Shown piece by piece: positions 47,410-55,785 of a DNA stretch of 64,000 bases. The first letter of the stretch is position 1, and every line of letters starts with the position of its first letter. The notes under the pieces were generated by a model. The model was not told where the DNA came from, made no database searches, and was given only the letters and a program-made list of their open reading frames with translations. A program made the translations under genes and the position numbers. This stretch comes from UBA2199 sp964628035 (lineage in GTDB: Bacteria > Acidobacteriota > Aminicenantia > UBA2199). The stretch is from NCBI GenBank assembly GCA_964628035.1, contig CAZVPI010000001.1:434001-498000 (forward strand). The letters run 5' to 3'.

Positions 47410-49398
47410 ATGCCAACAACCTTTGATCCGCAGCAGAATACCGACCAGACCCGAAAGCGCGTCGGCTGGACGCCGCGGCGCGAGACGCCGGCCGAGACCT
47501 ACGCCGCCCTGGGTTTCAAGTGCGGCCTGGAGATCCACCAGCAGCTGAGGACGGAGAAGAAGCTCTTCTGCCATTGCCCGGCCGGCAGGTACCACGACCA
47601 CGACGACTTCGACGCCGAGATCGTGCGCCACATGCGGCCGACCCTCTCCGAGCTCGGCGAGTACGACGGCACGGCGCTGATGGAGTTCAAGACGCGGAAA
47701 GTGGTCGTGTACCGCATCAAGAACGAGACCACCTGCACCTACGAGATCGACGACACGCCGCCCTTCCTGCTGAACCGCCAGGCCATGGAGATCGCCATCG
47801 AGGCGGCGCTGCTGCTCCGCTGCAACATCGTCGGCGAGCTGCACATCACGCGCAAGCAGTACCTGGACGGCAGCATCCCCACCGGCTTCCAGCGCACCGG
47901 CATCCTGGGCATCGAGGGCGAGATTCCGCTGCGCGGCAAGAAGGTGCGCGTCATCCAGCTCAGCGTCGAGGAGGACGCCTGCCGCGAGATCTCCGATGTC
48001 GGGCACCTGCGCGTCTATTCCACCGACCGCCTGGGCATGCCGCTGATGGAGATGGTCACCTATCCGGACATGCTCACCCCCGACGAGGCGGCCGAGGCCG
48101 CGCAGTACCTGCGCTTCCTGGCGCGCAGCACCGGCAAGGTGCGCACCGGCATCGGCGCCGCCCGCGAGGACGTCAACGTCAGCGTCGCCGGCGGCACCCG
48201 CGTGGAAATCAAGGGGGTGGCGCGCATCGCCTGGATCCCCGAGCTGGTGCACAACGAGGCCTTCCGCCAGAAGGCGCTGCTGGAGATCCGCGCCGAGCTG
48301 CTGCGCCGCATCCCCGACCCCAAGGTCTGGCGGCCGCTGAACCGCGAGATCGACCTCGAGGCCCTCAACGGCCGGCATCCCCTGCTGAGGGAGGCGCGCA
48401 GGAACAGGCAGCGCCTGCTGGCCGTCAACCTGCCGGATTTCCAGGGCATCCTCTCTTTCTTCACCCAGCCGGGCAGGGCTTTCGCCGACGAGATCGCCGA
48501 CCGCCTGAAGGTCATCGCCTGCCTGGAGAAGCCGAACCTTCTGCACTCGGAAATGGCGGACGGCGACCTCGACGGCGAGCTCTTCCGCGAAACGCGCCGG
48601 GCCCTGAAGGCCGGCGCGGGCGACGCCCAGCTCCTGCTGTGGGCCAACGACGACGACGTGAAGACGGCGCTGGAGACGGTCGAGGAGCGCTGCCGCCTGG
48701 CCTTCCAGGGCGTGCCCAACGAGACGCGCAAGAGCATCGCCGACGGCACGACGATCTTCGAGCGCGTCCTGCCCGGCCCCGACCGCATGTACCCCGACAC
48801 CGACTCGGCGCCCATCCCCATCGAGGAGGATCTCATCGCCCGCATCCGCGCCGGACTGCCGCCCGATGTCAGCCGCCGCTTCAGCCAGTTCCGCGCCTGG
48901 GGCGTCCCCGAGGACTGCGACGCCTTCCTGCTGCGCAACAACCTGGCCCCGCTCCTGGAGCGCCTGCATGCCGAGCTGGGCGTTGAGCCGCGCTTCGCGG
49001 CCACGCTGCTGGCCCACGACCTCAAGCACCTGCTGGGCCGCTTCCCGCGGCGCGAAGCGCCGGCCGGCGAGTTCCATTTCGACCGCCTGCACGGCCTTTT
49101 CTCCTTCCTGCAGCGGGAGAGGCTGGAGCGCGGCATCGCCCGCGCCATGCTGCCGGTGCTGCTGGAGCATCCCAACATGGACTTCGAGTCGGTCCTGACC
49201 ACCATCGGCTTCCGGCGCCTGGGCCGCAGGGAGGTGCTGGCGCCGCTGCCGCTGCTGCGCGAGAAATTCGCCAAGATCGCCACCTCCAAGGACCCCGCCG
49301 CGGCGGGGCGCTGGATCGCCGGCCAGCTGCGCCGGGCCGCCCTGGGCAACCTGCCCCTGAGCGAGATGGCAAGGGCCGTCGCCGGAGGTGACGCGTGA
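47410..49398 (+). CDS. gatE: Archaeal-type Glu-tRNA(Gln) amidotransferase subunit E
   Basis: The 662-residue kinase/transamidase subunit phosphorylates Glu on tRNA(Gln) and amidates it with ammonia from GatD. It shares the GatB-type cradle (GLEIHQQL at 39-46, then CHCP at 54-57, and SVEEDACREISDVG) but is about 180 residues longer than GatB because it holds the AspRS-like insertion found only in GatE (about residues 290-420), followed by the helical and tail domains that bind tRNA. Archaeal GatE is about 620-630 residues. GatE is normally restricted to archaea. It is coupled to gatD by a GTGA overlap. Confidence 0.92.
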   Translation: MPTTFDPQQNTDQTRKRVGWTPRRETPAETYAALGFKCGLEIHQQLRTEKKLFCHCPAGRYHDHDDFDAEIVRHMRPTLSELGEYDGTALMEFKTRKVVVYRIKNETTCTYEIDDTPPFLLNRQAMEIAIEAALLLRCNIVGELHITRKQYLDGSIPTGFQRTGILGIEGEIPLRGKKVRVIQLSVEEDACREISDVGHLRVYSTDRLGMPLMEMVTYPDMLTPDEAAEAAQYLRFLARSTGKVRTGIGAAREDVNVSVAGGTRVEIKGVARIAWIPELVHNEAFRQKALLEIRAELLRRIPDPKVWRPLNREIDLEALNGRHPLLREARRNRQRLLAVNLPDFQGILSFFTQPGRAFADEIADRLKVIACLEKPNLLHSEMADGDLDGELFRETRRALKAGAGDAQLLLWANDDDVKTALETVEERCRLAFQGVPNETRKSIADGTTIFERVLPGPDRMYPDTDSAPIPIEEDLIARIRAGLPPDVSRRFSQFRAWGVPEDCDAFLLRNNLAPLLERLHAELGVEPRFAATLLAHDLKHLLGRFPRREAPAGEFHFDRLHGLFSFLQRERLERGIARAMLPVLLEHPNMDFESVLTTIGFRRLGRREVLAPLPLLREKFAKIATSKDPAAAGRWIAGQLRRAALGNLPLSEMARAVAGGDA

Positions 49399-50777
49399 GC
49401 GACCTGTTCAAGGGCTACAGGGGGCCGGCGCTGGAGCTGCTCAAGAAGTTCAACATCCGCGTCTGGAGCGACGCCGCCGTCCAGACCAGCCGCGGCGACT
49501 TCCGCGGCATCGTCCTGCCGCGCTCGGAGAACGACGACGACCGCCACGTGGTGCTCAAGCTGGCCACCGGCTACAACGTCGGCATCGACGCCGCCACCGT
49601 GCGCCGCATGGAGGAGCTGGGCTACAAGGAGGCGCACTACAAGATCCCCGAGAAGGAGTTCCCCATCTCCAGGGAGAAGAAGAACGTCAAGCTGCTGGGC
49701 ACCGGCGGCACCATCGCCTCGCGCCTCGACTACCGCACCGGCGCCGTCATCCCCGCCTTCTCGCCCGGCGAGCTTTACGGCGCCGTCCCCGAGCTGGCCG
49801 ACATCTGCAATCTGACCACCGAGAAGCTCTTCGCCGTCTTTTCGGAGAACATGGGCCCGGAGCAGTACATCGGCCTGGCCAAGGCCATCGGCGCGGAGAT
49901 CCGCAAGGGGATCGACGGCATCGTCATCGGCCACGGCACCGACACCATGCACCACACCGCCGGCATCCTCTCGTTCATGGTGCAGAACCCGCCCATCCCC
50001 ATCGTCATGGTCGGCTCGCAGCGCTCATCGGACCGGCCGTCGTCGGACGCGGCGCTGAACCTGATGCACGCCGCCAAGACCGCCGCCGAGTCGGACATCG
50101 CCGAAGTCATGGTCTGCATGTTCGGCCCCACCTCGGACGAGTACGGCCTGCTGCACCGCGGCACGCGCGTGCGCAAGATGCACTCCTCCTACCGCTCCAC
50201 CTTCCGCACCATCGGCGACATCCCGCTGGCCATGGTCGACCGCAGGAAGATCACCCCCCTCCGCCAGGATTACAACCGCCGGCGCAGCGACCGCGAGGTG
50301 AAGATCCTTCCTTATTTCGAGGAGAAGGTCGGGATGCTGTATTACTACCCCAACATGCAGCCCGACATGATCGATTCCATGATCGACAACGGCTACCGGG
50401 GGATCGTGATCGCCGGCACCGGGCTGGGCCACGTCAACAAGCCCCTCTACCCGGCCATCGTGCGCGCCGCCGAGAAAGGGGTGGCCATTTACATGACCGT
50501 GCAGACGCTGTGGGGCTACGTGCACATGTTCGTCTACGACACCGGCCGCGACCTGATGGCCAAGGGCATCATCCCGGCCGAGAACATGCTGCCCGAGGTG
50601 GCCTACGTCAAGCTGGCCTGGGCGCTCGGCCAGACGACCGATCTCGACAAGGTCAAACAATTGATGCTCACCCCCATCGCCGGCGAGATCACCGAGCGCG
50701 AGCCCTACAACGGATATTTGATATTCCAGGGCGGCATCCCCGAGGTCGAGGAGTTCATCCGCCGGTTCCACAAATAG
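49395..50777 (+). CDS. gatD: Archaeal-type Glu-tRNA(Gln) amidotransferase subunit D
   Basis: The 460-residue glutaminase subunit has the small N-terminal beta domain of GatD (about 1-85) and an L-asparaginase-like domain with catalytic residues T106 (GTGGTIAS), T182 and D183 (GHGTDTM) and K261 (RVRKMHSSYR). The N-terminal domain and the spacing T106 to T182 match archaeal GatD rather than plain asparaginase. It releases ammonia from Gln or Asn for GatE. The GTG start lies in the gatE stop (GTGA) with GGAGGTGA upstream. Confidence 0.93.
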   Translation: MSDLFKGYRGPALELLKKFNIRVWSDAAVQTSRGDFRGIVLPRSENDDDRHVVLKLATGYNVGIDAATVRRMEELGYKEAHYKIPEKEFPISREKKNVKLLGTGGTIASRLDYRTGAVIPAFSPGELYGAVPELADICNLTTEKLFAVFSENMGPEQYIGLAKAIGAEIRKGIDGIVIGHGTDTMHHTAGILSFMVQNPPIPIVMVGSQRSSDRPSSDAALNLMHAAKTAAESDIAEVMVCMFGPTSDEYGLLHRGTRVRKMHSSYRSTFRTIGDIPLAMVDRRKITPLRQDYNRRRSDREVKILPYFEEKVGMLYYYPNMQPDMIDSMIDNGYRGIVIAGTGLGHVNKPLYPAIVRAAEKGVAIYMTVQTLWGYVHMFVYDTGRDLMAKGIIPAENMLPEVAYVKLAWALGQTTDLDKVKQLMLTPIAGEITEREPYNGYLIFQGGIPEVEEFIRRFHK

Positions 50778-50841
50778 AAGACCGAGCAAAAGGGGACAAT
50801 TCTTGCTTTCTTCATTCCGCCACTAACCGGCGTTTCCGCAC

Positions 50842-51051
50842 TTGACGATGAATGCCGCCCAGACGGTTGATCTCCAAGTCGGTGAAGGGGAATACCGCCC
50901 CGGGTCGCTGCTCTACTTCGTCTGGACGCAGAACCGGGCCGACTACGAGAACCCCGGCGACCCGCGGCTCGGCCGCGACCTCGGCGCGCTGCTGACGGCG
51001 CCGGGCGGCGACATTTTCATGCTCAAGTTCACCTATCGCTTCAACATCTGA
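50842..51051 (+). pseudogene. C-terminal remnant of a DUF5916-type outer-membrane protein
   Basis: A 69-codon open frame holding EYRPGSLLYFVWTQNR and IFMLKFTYRFNI, which match the last two strands of DUF5916 proteins (normally about 750 residues, CBM9-like domain plus barrel). A stop at 50824 closes the frame upstream, there is no ribosome site, and the rest of the gene is absent. The stretch 50778-51316 between gatD and the NTF2-like gene otherwise holds only a hairpin and the next promoter. Confidence 0.6.
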
Positions 51052-51147
51052 GCTTGGAACAACGAACCGGGAGGGACTGAGCCGTAAAAACCCCAAGGAA
51101 ACCCGGATGGCATCGGATTTTTTCCGTGTCTTGTCAGCGCCTGGTCG

Positions 51148-51189
51148 CCCATGCCGGTTCCCCACTACGACATGCGAACCAGGCATGGG
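51148..51189. other. Intergenic hairpin
   Basis: CCCATGCCGGTTC (51148-51160) pairs with GAACCAGGCATGGG (51176-51189) with one bulged A, around a 15-base loop. It lies about 50 bases upstream of the NTF2-like gene promoter. Purpose unknown. Confidence 0.5.
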
Positions 51190-51241
51190 ACGGGAGGCAC
51201 CCAGGAGAAAGCGCATTTCTGGGTAATCCCGGCGGGAAGCA

Positions 51242-51270
51242 TTGACAACGGGTTTTCCCCGGAATATACT
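51242..51270 (+). promoter_or_regulatory. Promoter of the NTF2-like gene
   Basis: TTGACA (6 of 6), 17 bases, TATACT (5 of 6), about 46 bases before the ATG. Confidence 0.8.
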
Positions 51271-51316
51271 CGCTTTATGACGTATCGTTCCTTTCGGAAT
51301 CATTAAGGAGAATATC

Positions 51317-51814
51317 ATGAAAAGGAAATTCTTCATTGCATTGATCGGGCTGTTTTTATGCGCATGCGCGGTGCAGGGAAATGCCCAAATGGGGCCTCAG
51401 GATCAGGAGACTGCGAAGAAGGAGATCGGGGAGATCGTCAACGCTATTTTCCAGAGCCTTGAAAAGATGGATGTTGAAGCCCTTTTCCGGTCGTATTCAG
51501 ACTCTTCTGGCTTCATCCTTGTCACCACGGAAGGATTCATGGCGAATTATCAAGGCGCAAAATACGGCCACGCTGAATGGTTTAAATCTTTCTCTTCCAT
51601 GAGGGTCAGCACGACCCGGGAGGAATTCCGATTCCTGCCTGGCAACATCGTGCTCTGCGCCTGGCAAGGCAAATTCGCGATGACGCTGAAGACGGGCGAG
51701 CGGATGCAAATCGACAATTTTGGCATTACGTTTGTGTTCTGCAAGATCGACAAAGAGTGGAAAGTGATCTATCAGCATTCGTCCGCCTTGCCGCCGTCGC
51801 CGCTGAAGCCCTAG
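51317..51814 (+). CDS. Secreted NTF2-like (SnoaL/DUF4440) protein
   Basis: A 165-residue protein with a signal sequence (about 1-23; LFLCAC may be a lipobox with Cys at 17) and a cone-shaped NTF2-like domain, seen in EIGEIVNAIFQSLEKMDVEALF, FRFLPGNIVLCAWQGKF and WKVIYQHSS. Such domains bind small ligands or act as light enzymes; the substrate is unknown. AAGGAGA precedes the ATG. Its base composition is visibly lower in GC than all neighbours, which suggests recent arrival. Confidence 0.78.
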   Translation: MKRKFFIALIGLFLCACAVQGNAQMGPQDQETAKKEIGEIVNAIFQSLEKMDVEALFRSYSDSSGFILVTTEGFMANYQGAKYGHAEWFKSFSSMRVSTTREEFRFLPGNIVLCAWQGKFAMTLKTGERMQIDNFGITFVFCKIDKEWKVIYQHSSALPPSPLKP

Positions 51815-51820
51815 GAACGG

Positions 51821-52093
51821 CTACCGGGGCTTGAAGCGCCCTTTTTTTCTCCCGCCCGCTCCCGGCGGCGTGCGCTGGGGGCCGAAGTACTTTTCGCTGC
51901 GGTAGCGCAGCCAGACGCGCAGCACCTGGGGGATTTTCTCTTTCTGCTCTCTAGAAAGGAGCTCATACTGCTTCATGGCCATGGCGCGGTGAAGGCGGCA
52001 GGCGGAATTGCGATGGGCGTCCCAATAGGAGCGGGCCAGGCGGATCAGGCGGCAGGTCTCCTTGACCGGGTCCGGGGAGCCTTTCTTGGGCAT
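51821..52093 (-). CDS. Small basic conserved-looking protein
   Basis: A 90-residue basic protein: helical N-terminus KETCRLIRLARSYWDAHRNS, then IPQVLRVWLRYRSEKYFG and a Lys/Arg/Gly-rich tail that could bind nucleic acid. I cannot name the family. The start at 52093 is chosen because the open frame upstream shows no protein-like pattern. It is convergent with the NTF2-like gene, 6 bases apart. Confidence 0.6.
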   Translation of the reverse strand: MPKKGSPDPVKETCRLIRLARSYWDAHRNSACRLHRAMAMKQYELLSREQKEKIPQVLRVWLRYRSEKYFGPQRTPPGAGGRKKGRFKPR

Positions 52094-52244
52094 AGGATGA
52101 TCGTACCAAGTCCTGCTTGGGGACGGCAAGCGTTTTTTGACTTTTTCTCGTCTGCCCTTCTTCGAGCGAATCCCGTCTTGTAAGAATAAAGTCAAATTTT
52201 AACCCGCCGGTCCCAAATGGATGGTCTCGGCTTGAGGGTTCAGG

Positions 52245-52250
52245 TACAAT
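52245..52250 (+). promoter_or_regulatory. -10-like box of the EndoU gene
   Basis: TACAAT lies 6 bases before the ATG at 52257. No convincing -35 is seen at the usual distance. Confidence 0.4.
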
Positions 52251-52256
52251 CTGGCC

Positions 52257-52793
52257 ATGTGCACACTACGCGGCCGGGTGACAGTGGGCTTGCTGCTGCC
52301 GGTGCTGGGCTTGCTGCCCGGGATGATGCTGGCCGGCCAGGGGCTGCACCTGCCGGGACCCGGAGGGATCAGCGAGCGGCCGATCGACTATCACTATCGC
52401 AGCCGCGTCTGGTCTCATACCGCGCCGGCGATCAATCTCACCCATGTCTTCGCCGGCGAGATCAACCGCCGCGGCCGGCCCGTGGGCTACCATGCGCGCC
52501 CTGGCGGCAGGGATCCCCGCGACAGCGGCGTGGCGCGCGTCATCGGCCGGCCCGATCGCGCCGGCGTCTACACGGCCCAAGTCTGGATCGGCCGGCGCAG
52601 CCGGACCAAGTTCTCCACGTTTTTCCCCGATCGCCTGACGCAGGGACAGGTGATCGCCTCGGTCCTGAACGCCTTCCGCAAGGGGCGGCGGCGGGGAGAG
52701 TCTTTCCGCGGCCCCTCGGGGCTCGGCTTCACCATCGAGGGGTATTTTCAGAACGGCCGCATCCACTCGGCTTACCCCATCTATTCCCGCTGA
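52257..52793 (+). CDS. Secreted EndoU-domain ribonuclease (toxin-like)
   Basis: The 178-residue protein has an N-terminal signal or anchor (about 8-27) and a bacterial EndoU domain: THVFAGEINRRGRPVGYHAR with H63 and H79, KFSTFFPD with K118, and the C-terminal IEGYFQNGRIHSAYPIY. His, His and Lys are the catalytic triad of EndoU RNases, used as toxins by contact-dependent and polymorphic toxin systems. Here the domain is a stand-alone exported protein, without a large delivery protein. No ribosome site is present. A small gene follows after 12 bases and is a candidate immunity partner. Confidence 0.82.
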   Translation: MCTLRGRVTVGLLLPVLGLLPGMMLAGQGLHLPGPGGISERPIDYHYRSRVWSHTAPAINLTHVFAGEINRRGRPVGYHARPGGRDPRDSGVARVIGRPDRAGVYTAQVWIGRRSRTKFSTFFPDRLTQGQVIASVLNAFRKGRRRGESFRGPSGLGFTIEGYFQNGRIHSAYPIYSR

Positions 52794-52805
52794 CAGGAGG
52801 CCAGC

Positions 52806-53150
52806 ATGGCGAACCTTTTCTATCGCGACGAGGCGGGCGATCCCAGGGCGCGGACAGGCCGCGAGCGCCGCCTGCTGGGCCGTTTCCTCGAATCCGACAT
52901 CCAGGGCAGCATCGTTCTATGCGACGAGGCGCTGCAGGCGATCGCCGCGGTGGCAGCCGGCCGCGCCCGCAACCGGCGCCTGGGCGGCAACGCCCACACC
53001 GTCACCGTGCACAAGCGCACGTCGCGCATCCGCGCCGAGTTCGGCCGCGCCGCCGAGCTGACGCTGCCGACAGCCGAACTGCGCCTGGCCCTGCTGGAGT
53101 GGCGGCTGCTGCTGGTCGGAAACCCGGCGCGCCGAAAACAGCGACACTGA
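52806..53150 (+). CDS. Small cytoplasmic protein, candidate EndoU immunity partner
   Basis: The 114-residue product has no signal peptide. Its layout (FYRDEAGDPRARTG, GRFLESDIQGS, then GGNAHTVTVHKRTSRIRAEF) weakly recalls the YacL/UPF0231 family by eye. AGGAGG lies upstream. Position directly behind a secreted RNase gene, with the usual toxin-immunity order, suggests it neutralises the toxin in the cytoplasm; this is inference. Confidence 0.55.
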   Translation: MANLFYRDEAGDPRARTGRERRLLGRFLESDIQGSIVLCDEALQAIAAVAAGRARNRRLGGNAHTVTVHKRTSRIRAEFGRAAELTLPTAELRLALLEWRLLLVGNPARRKQRH

Positions 53151-53184
53151 TCCGCGAACCTCCCGAGGCGCCTCCCCCCAGGCT

Positions 53185-53212
53185 TTGCCGGAGCCCGGTT
53201 TTGCGCTATAAT
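53185..53212 (+). promoter_or_regulatory. Promoter of the MATE exporter gene
   Basis: TTGCCG (4 of 6), 16 bases, TATAAT (6 of 6), 49 bases before the GTG start. Confidence 0.65.
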
Positions 53213-53261
53213 GAGGTCTTGAGCGCAAATTTTTCCTGGGTGACATCCCGGAGCGATCGAC

Positions 53262-54662
53262 GTGGACCATTCCAAGGAACTGGGGCAGGCACCGGTCGGC
53301 CAACTGCTCTGGAAATACTTCGTCCCCGCCATCATCGGCGTGCTGGCCAATATCCTCTACAATCTCGTCGACCGCATCTACATCGGCCAGGGAGTGGGGG
53401 CGCTGGCCCTGTCGGGCGTGACCGTGACCTTCCCGATCATGATCGTGGTCATGGCCTTCGGCATGCTGGTGGGCATGGGCTCGGCCTCGCTGGTTTCCAT
53501 CCGCCTGGGCGAGCGCAAGCGGGACGAGGCCGAACGGATCCTGGGCCATGCCTTTGTCCTGTTGGCGGGCATTTCGCTGGCGCTGACCGCATCGGGCCTG
53601 CTGTTGCGCGATCCCATCCTGTCCCTGTTCGGCGCCGGACCGGGAATGCTGGGCTACGCCCGCCAGTACGTGACCATCATCCTGCTGGGCAACATTTTTC
53701 AGGGTGTCGGCTTCGGGCTGAACAACATCATCCGTGCCGAAGGGCATGCCCGGGCGGCGATGACCACCATGATCCTCGGCGCCGGGATGAACATCATCCT
53801 CGACCCCATCTTCATCTTCGTCTTCAAGATGGGGGTGGCGGGCGCCGCCCTGGCCACGGTGATCTCCATGGCCGCCACCAGCTCCTGGGTCCTGGCCCAT
53901 TTCCTGGGCCGGCGCCCGCCGCTGCGCCTGCGGCGCAGGAACTTCCGTCTCGACCCGCGCATCGTGAAGGAGATCCTGGCCATCGGCATGGCGCCGTTCG
54001 CCATGCAGCTGGCCGGCAGCGTCATCCATGCCGTCTTCAACATCCAGCTGATCCGCTTCGGCAGCGACCTGGCCGTCGGCGCCATGGGCATCATCAACGG
54101 CGCGGGGATGATGTTCGTATTCTGCGTGATCGCCGTCAACATGGCGGCGCAGCCGATCATCGGCTTCAATTACGGCGCCCGGCAGTTCCAGAGGGTCAAA
54201 CGCACGTTGAAGATCGCCCTGATCGCCGCCACCGTCATCACCACCACCGGTTTCCTGACGGTTCAGCTGTTGCCGGCGGCGATCATCGGTCTCTTCAACC
54301 GCGACGATCCCCGCTTGCTCGCGATCGGGGTCAGGGGCATGCGCATCCTGCTGGCCGCTTTCCCGGTGGTGGGATTCCAGGTCGTCAGTTCCAACTTTTT
54401 CCAGGCCATCGGCAAGGCCAGGACGGCGATGTTTCTCAATCTGCTGCGCCAGGTGATCCTGCTGATCCCGCTGGTGCTGGTGCTGCCGCTGGCGCTGGAG
54501 ATCGACGGTGTCTGGTTGGCCGGGCCGCTGGCCGACGTTTCCGCGGCGGCCATCACCGCCGTGGCCATCCGCCGCGAAGTCGACCGACTGAACGGCCGGC
54601 AATTTCATCCGCTCGATGTCCCCGAGCCGGAGGGGCTGGGTCCTGACAGCCGGCATTGGTAG
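53262..54662 (+). CDS. MATE family multidrug efflux transporter
   Basis: The 466-residue integral membrane protein has twelve predicted helices in two similar halves, with family features such as KYFVPAIIGVLANILYNLVD at the N-terminus, GMGSASLVSIRLGE in TM2-3 and NPIFIFVFKMGVAGAA-like segments. MATE proteins export cationic drugs and metabolites using Na+ or H+ gradients. The start is GTG at 53262 with CGGAG upstream. Confidence 0.92.
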   Translation: MDHSKELGQAPVGQLLWKYFVPAIIGVLANILYNLVDRIYIGQGVGALALSGVTVTFPIMIVVMAFGMLVGMGSASLVSIRLGERKRDEAERILGHAFVLLAGISLALTASGLLLRDPILSLFGAGPGMLGYARQYVTIILLGNIFQGVGFGLNNIIRAEGHARAAMTTMILGAGMNIILDPIFIFVFKMGVAGAALATVISMAATSSWVLAHFLGRRPPLRLRRRNFRLDPRIVKEILAIGMAPFAMQLAGSVIHAVFNIQLIRFGSDLAVGAMGIINGAGMMFVFCVIAVNMAAQPIIGFNYGARQFQRVKRTLKIALIAATVITTTGFLTVQLLPAAIIGLFNRDDPRLLAIGVRGMRILLAAFPVVGFQVVSSNFFQAIGKARTAMFLNLLRQVILLIPLVLVLPLALEIDGVWLAGPLADVSAAAITAVAIRREVDRLNGRQFHPLDVPEPEGLGPDSRHW

Positions 54663-54786
54663 CCCCCTGTCGCCGGCGTCCCTGTCCCCGGGAGATGACC
54701 CGGCCTATTCGGCCTGCTCTCCCTGAAAAAAATCGCATGGCGCCGCCTCCACGTCCGGCAGCGCCTGGAATGGAACGCTGAACTGC

Positions 54787-55593
54787 TTAATTGGCGGGCA
54801 CGGGCAGGGCGTCGCCCGCCGGCACGTCAGCCTCCGGGACCTCGGCCGCAGGCGCTGGGCTCTCCTGGACGGCGTGCTCCTTTTTCCAGCGTGCCTCGCA
54901 GGTCTTGCAGAGCTCGGTGATGTTTTTCAGCTCCCGGGCCTGGGGCACGGTGCCCTGGAAGATCTCGTCGGTCTTGCGGGTATTGATGTGCTGGCAGTCC
55001 TGGTAGAGGTGGAAGCGCGTCCCGGACTTGGTCCAGTAGACGTGCTCGGCGCCGAGCGACTTGACCTGCTCGATCTGCTGCGCGTACTGCTCCTGAGACG
55101 GCGGGTTGAAGTCGACGCCGGTCAGGGCGGCGATCACCAGGGCCGCGACGGCCACGCCGCCGACCAGCCCCTTCTGCTTGCCCTTCAGGTCCTTGTTGGT
55201 GAAGATCAGGAGCACCAGGGGCAGGAAGGCGATGACGGCGATGATCGCCCCCAGCTGGTTCTGCACGAAGAACTTGAATGTCTCCCTTTCCGAGGCGGGA
55301 TCGAAGCGGTTGGCCTTCTTCCATAGCAGCGAGCCGACGACGGCGAAGATCAGGTCGGCCACGATGAGCACGATGAGCAGCCAGGTGGTGACCGGCGGCT
55401 TCTGCAGCAGCAGGATGGCCGCGACCTCCAGGCCGATGGCCACGACCCAGGAAAGAACGGCGAAGAGGCGGAATTTCCCGGCCTTGGCCTTGCTCTCGGG
55501 AGTGGGGGTGAAGGTCTGCGCCTGGGCGCCGGCGGGTGGCGTGCCGCCGCCCTCCACGCGGGTCAATTTTTTCTTGGTTCCCTTGTCTGCCAT
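54787..55593 (-). CDS. Four-helix membrane protein with cysteine-containing tail domain
   Basis: The 268-residue protein has a polar N-terminus (about 1-45), hydrophobic helices at about 47-68, 73-95, 112-133 and 142-160, and an outer or cytoplasmic domain with FHLYQDCQHINTRKT and LCKTCEARW, which looks like a small metal-binding site. The C-terminus is Ala/Pro-rich. No family recognised. AGGAGGG fixes the start at 55593. Confidence 0.7.
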   Translation of the reverse strand: MADKGTKKKLTRVEGGGTPPAGAQAQTFTPTPESKAKAGKFRLFAVLSWVVAIGLEVAAILLLQKPPVTTWLLIVLIVADLIFAVVGSLLWKKANRFDPASERETFKFFVQNQLGAIIAVIAFLPLVLLIFTNKDLKGKQKGLVGGVAVAALVIAALTGVDFNPPSQEQYAQQIEQVKSLGAEHVYWTKSGTRFHLYQDCQHINTRKTDEIFQGTVPQARELKNITELCKTCEARWKKEHAVQESPAPAAEVPEADVPAGDALPVPAN

Positions 55594-55627
55594 ATTGTTC
55601 CCTCCTGAATGGGATTGGACCACGGTG

Positions 55628-55655
55628 ATTTTATCCCAAAAAGGAAAAAGGTTAA
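55628..55655 (-). promoter_or_regulatory. Putative promoter of the four-helix membrane protein gene
   Basis: Minus strand TTAACC (4 of 6), 16 bases, TAAAAT (5 of 6), 34 bases before the ATG. Confidence 0.35.
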
Positions 55656-55750
55656 AGGCAACAAGTAAGAAGAATGCCGTGGTCGCCAAGGTCGGCCATT
55701 CGCAGGCGCTTGAGTGGCTTATTTTTCCTTTTGCCTTGCTGGCTTTGCGG

Positions 55751-55779
55751 TTGACATCCGTTCACGCTGTCCCTATAGT
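55751..55779 (+). promoter_or_regulatory. Consensus promoter of the CBM9-like gene
   Basis: TTGACA (6 of 6), 17 bases, TATAGT (5 of 6), 6 bases to the ATG at 55786. The clearest leaderless candidate in the window. Confidence 0.8.
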
Positions 55780-55785
55780 CATGGC

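Noticed and set aside
47410..49398. GatE considered as ordinary bacterial GatB.
   Set aside because: At 662 residues it is far longer than GatB (about 480), carries the AspRS-like insertion and is paired with an asparaginase-type GatD instead of GatA and GatC.
49395..50777. GatD considered as a plain L-asparaginase.
   Set aside because: The extra N-terminal beta domain, length of 460 residues and GTGA coupling to gatE match GatD.
50778..50815. Possible intrinsic terminator after gatD (AGCAA...TTGCT followed by TTCTT).
   Set aside because: The stem is only about five AT-rich pairs, too weak to call.
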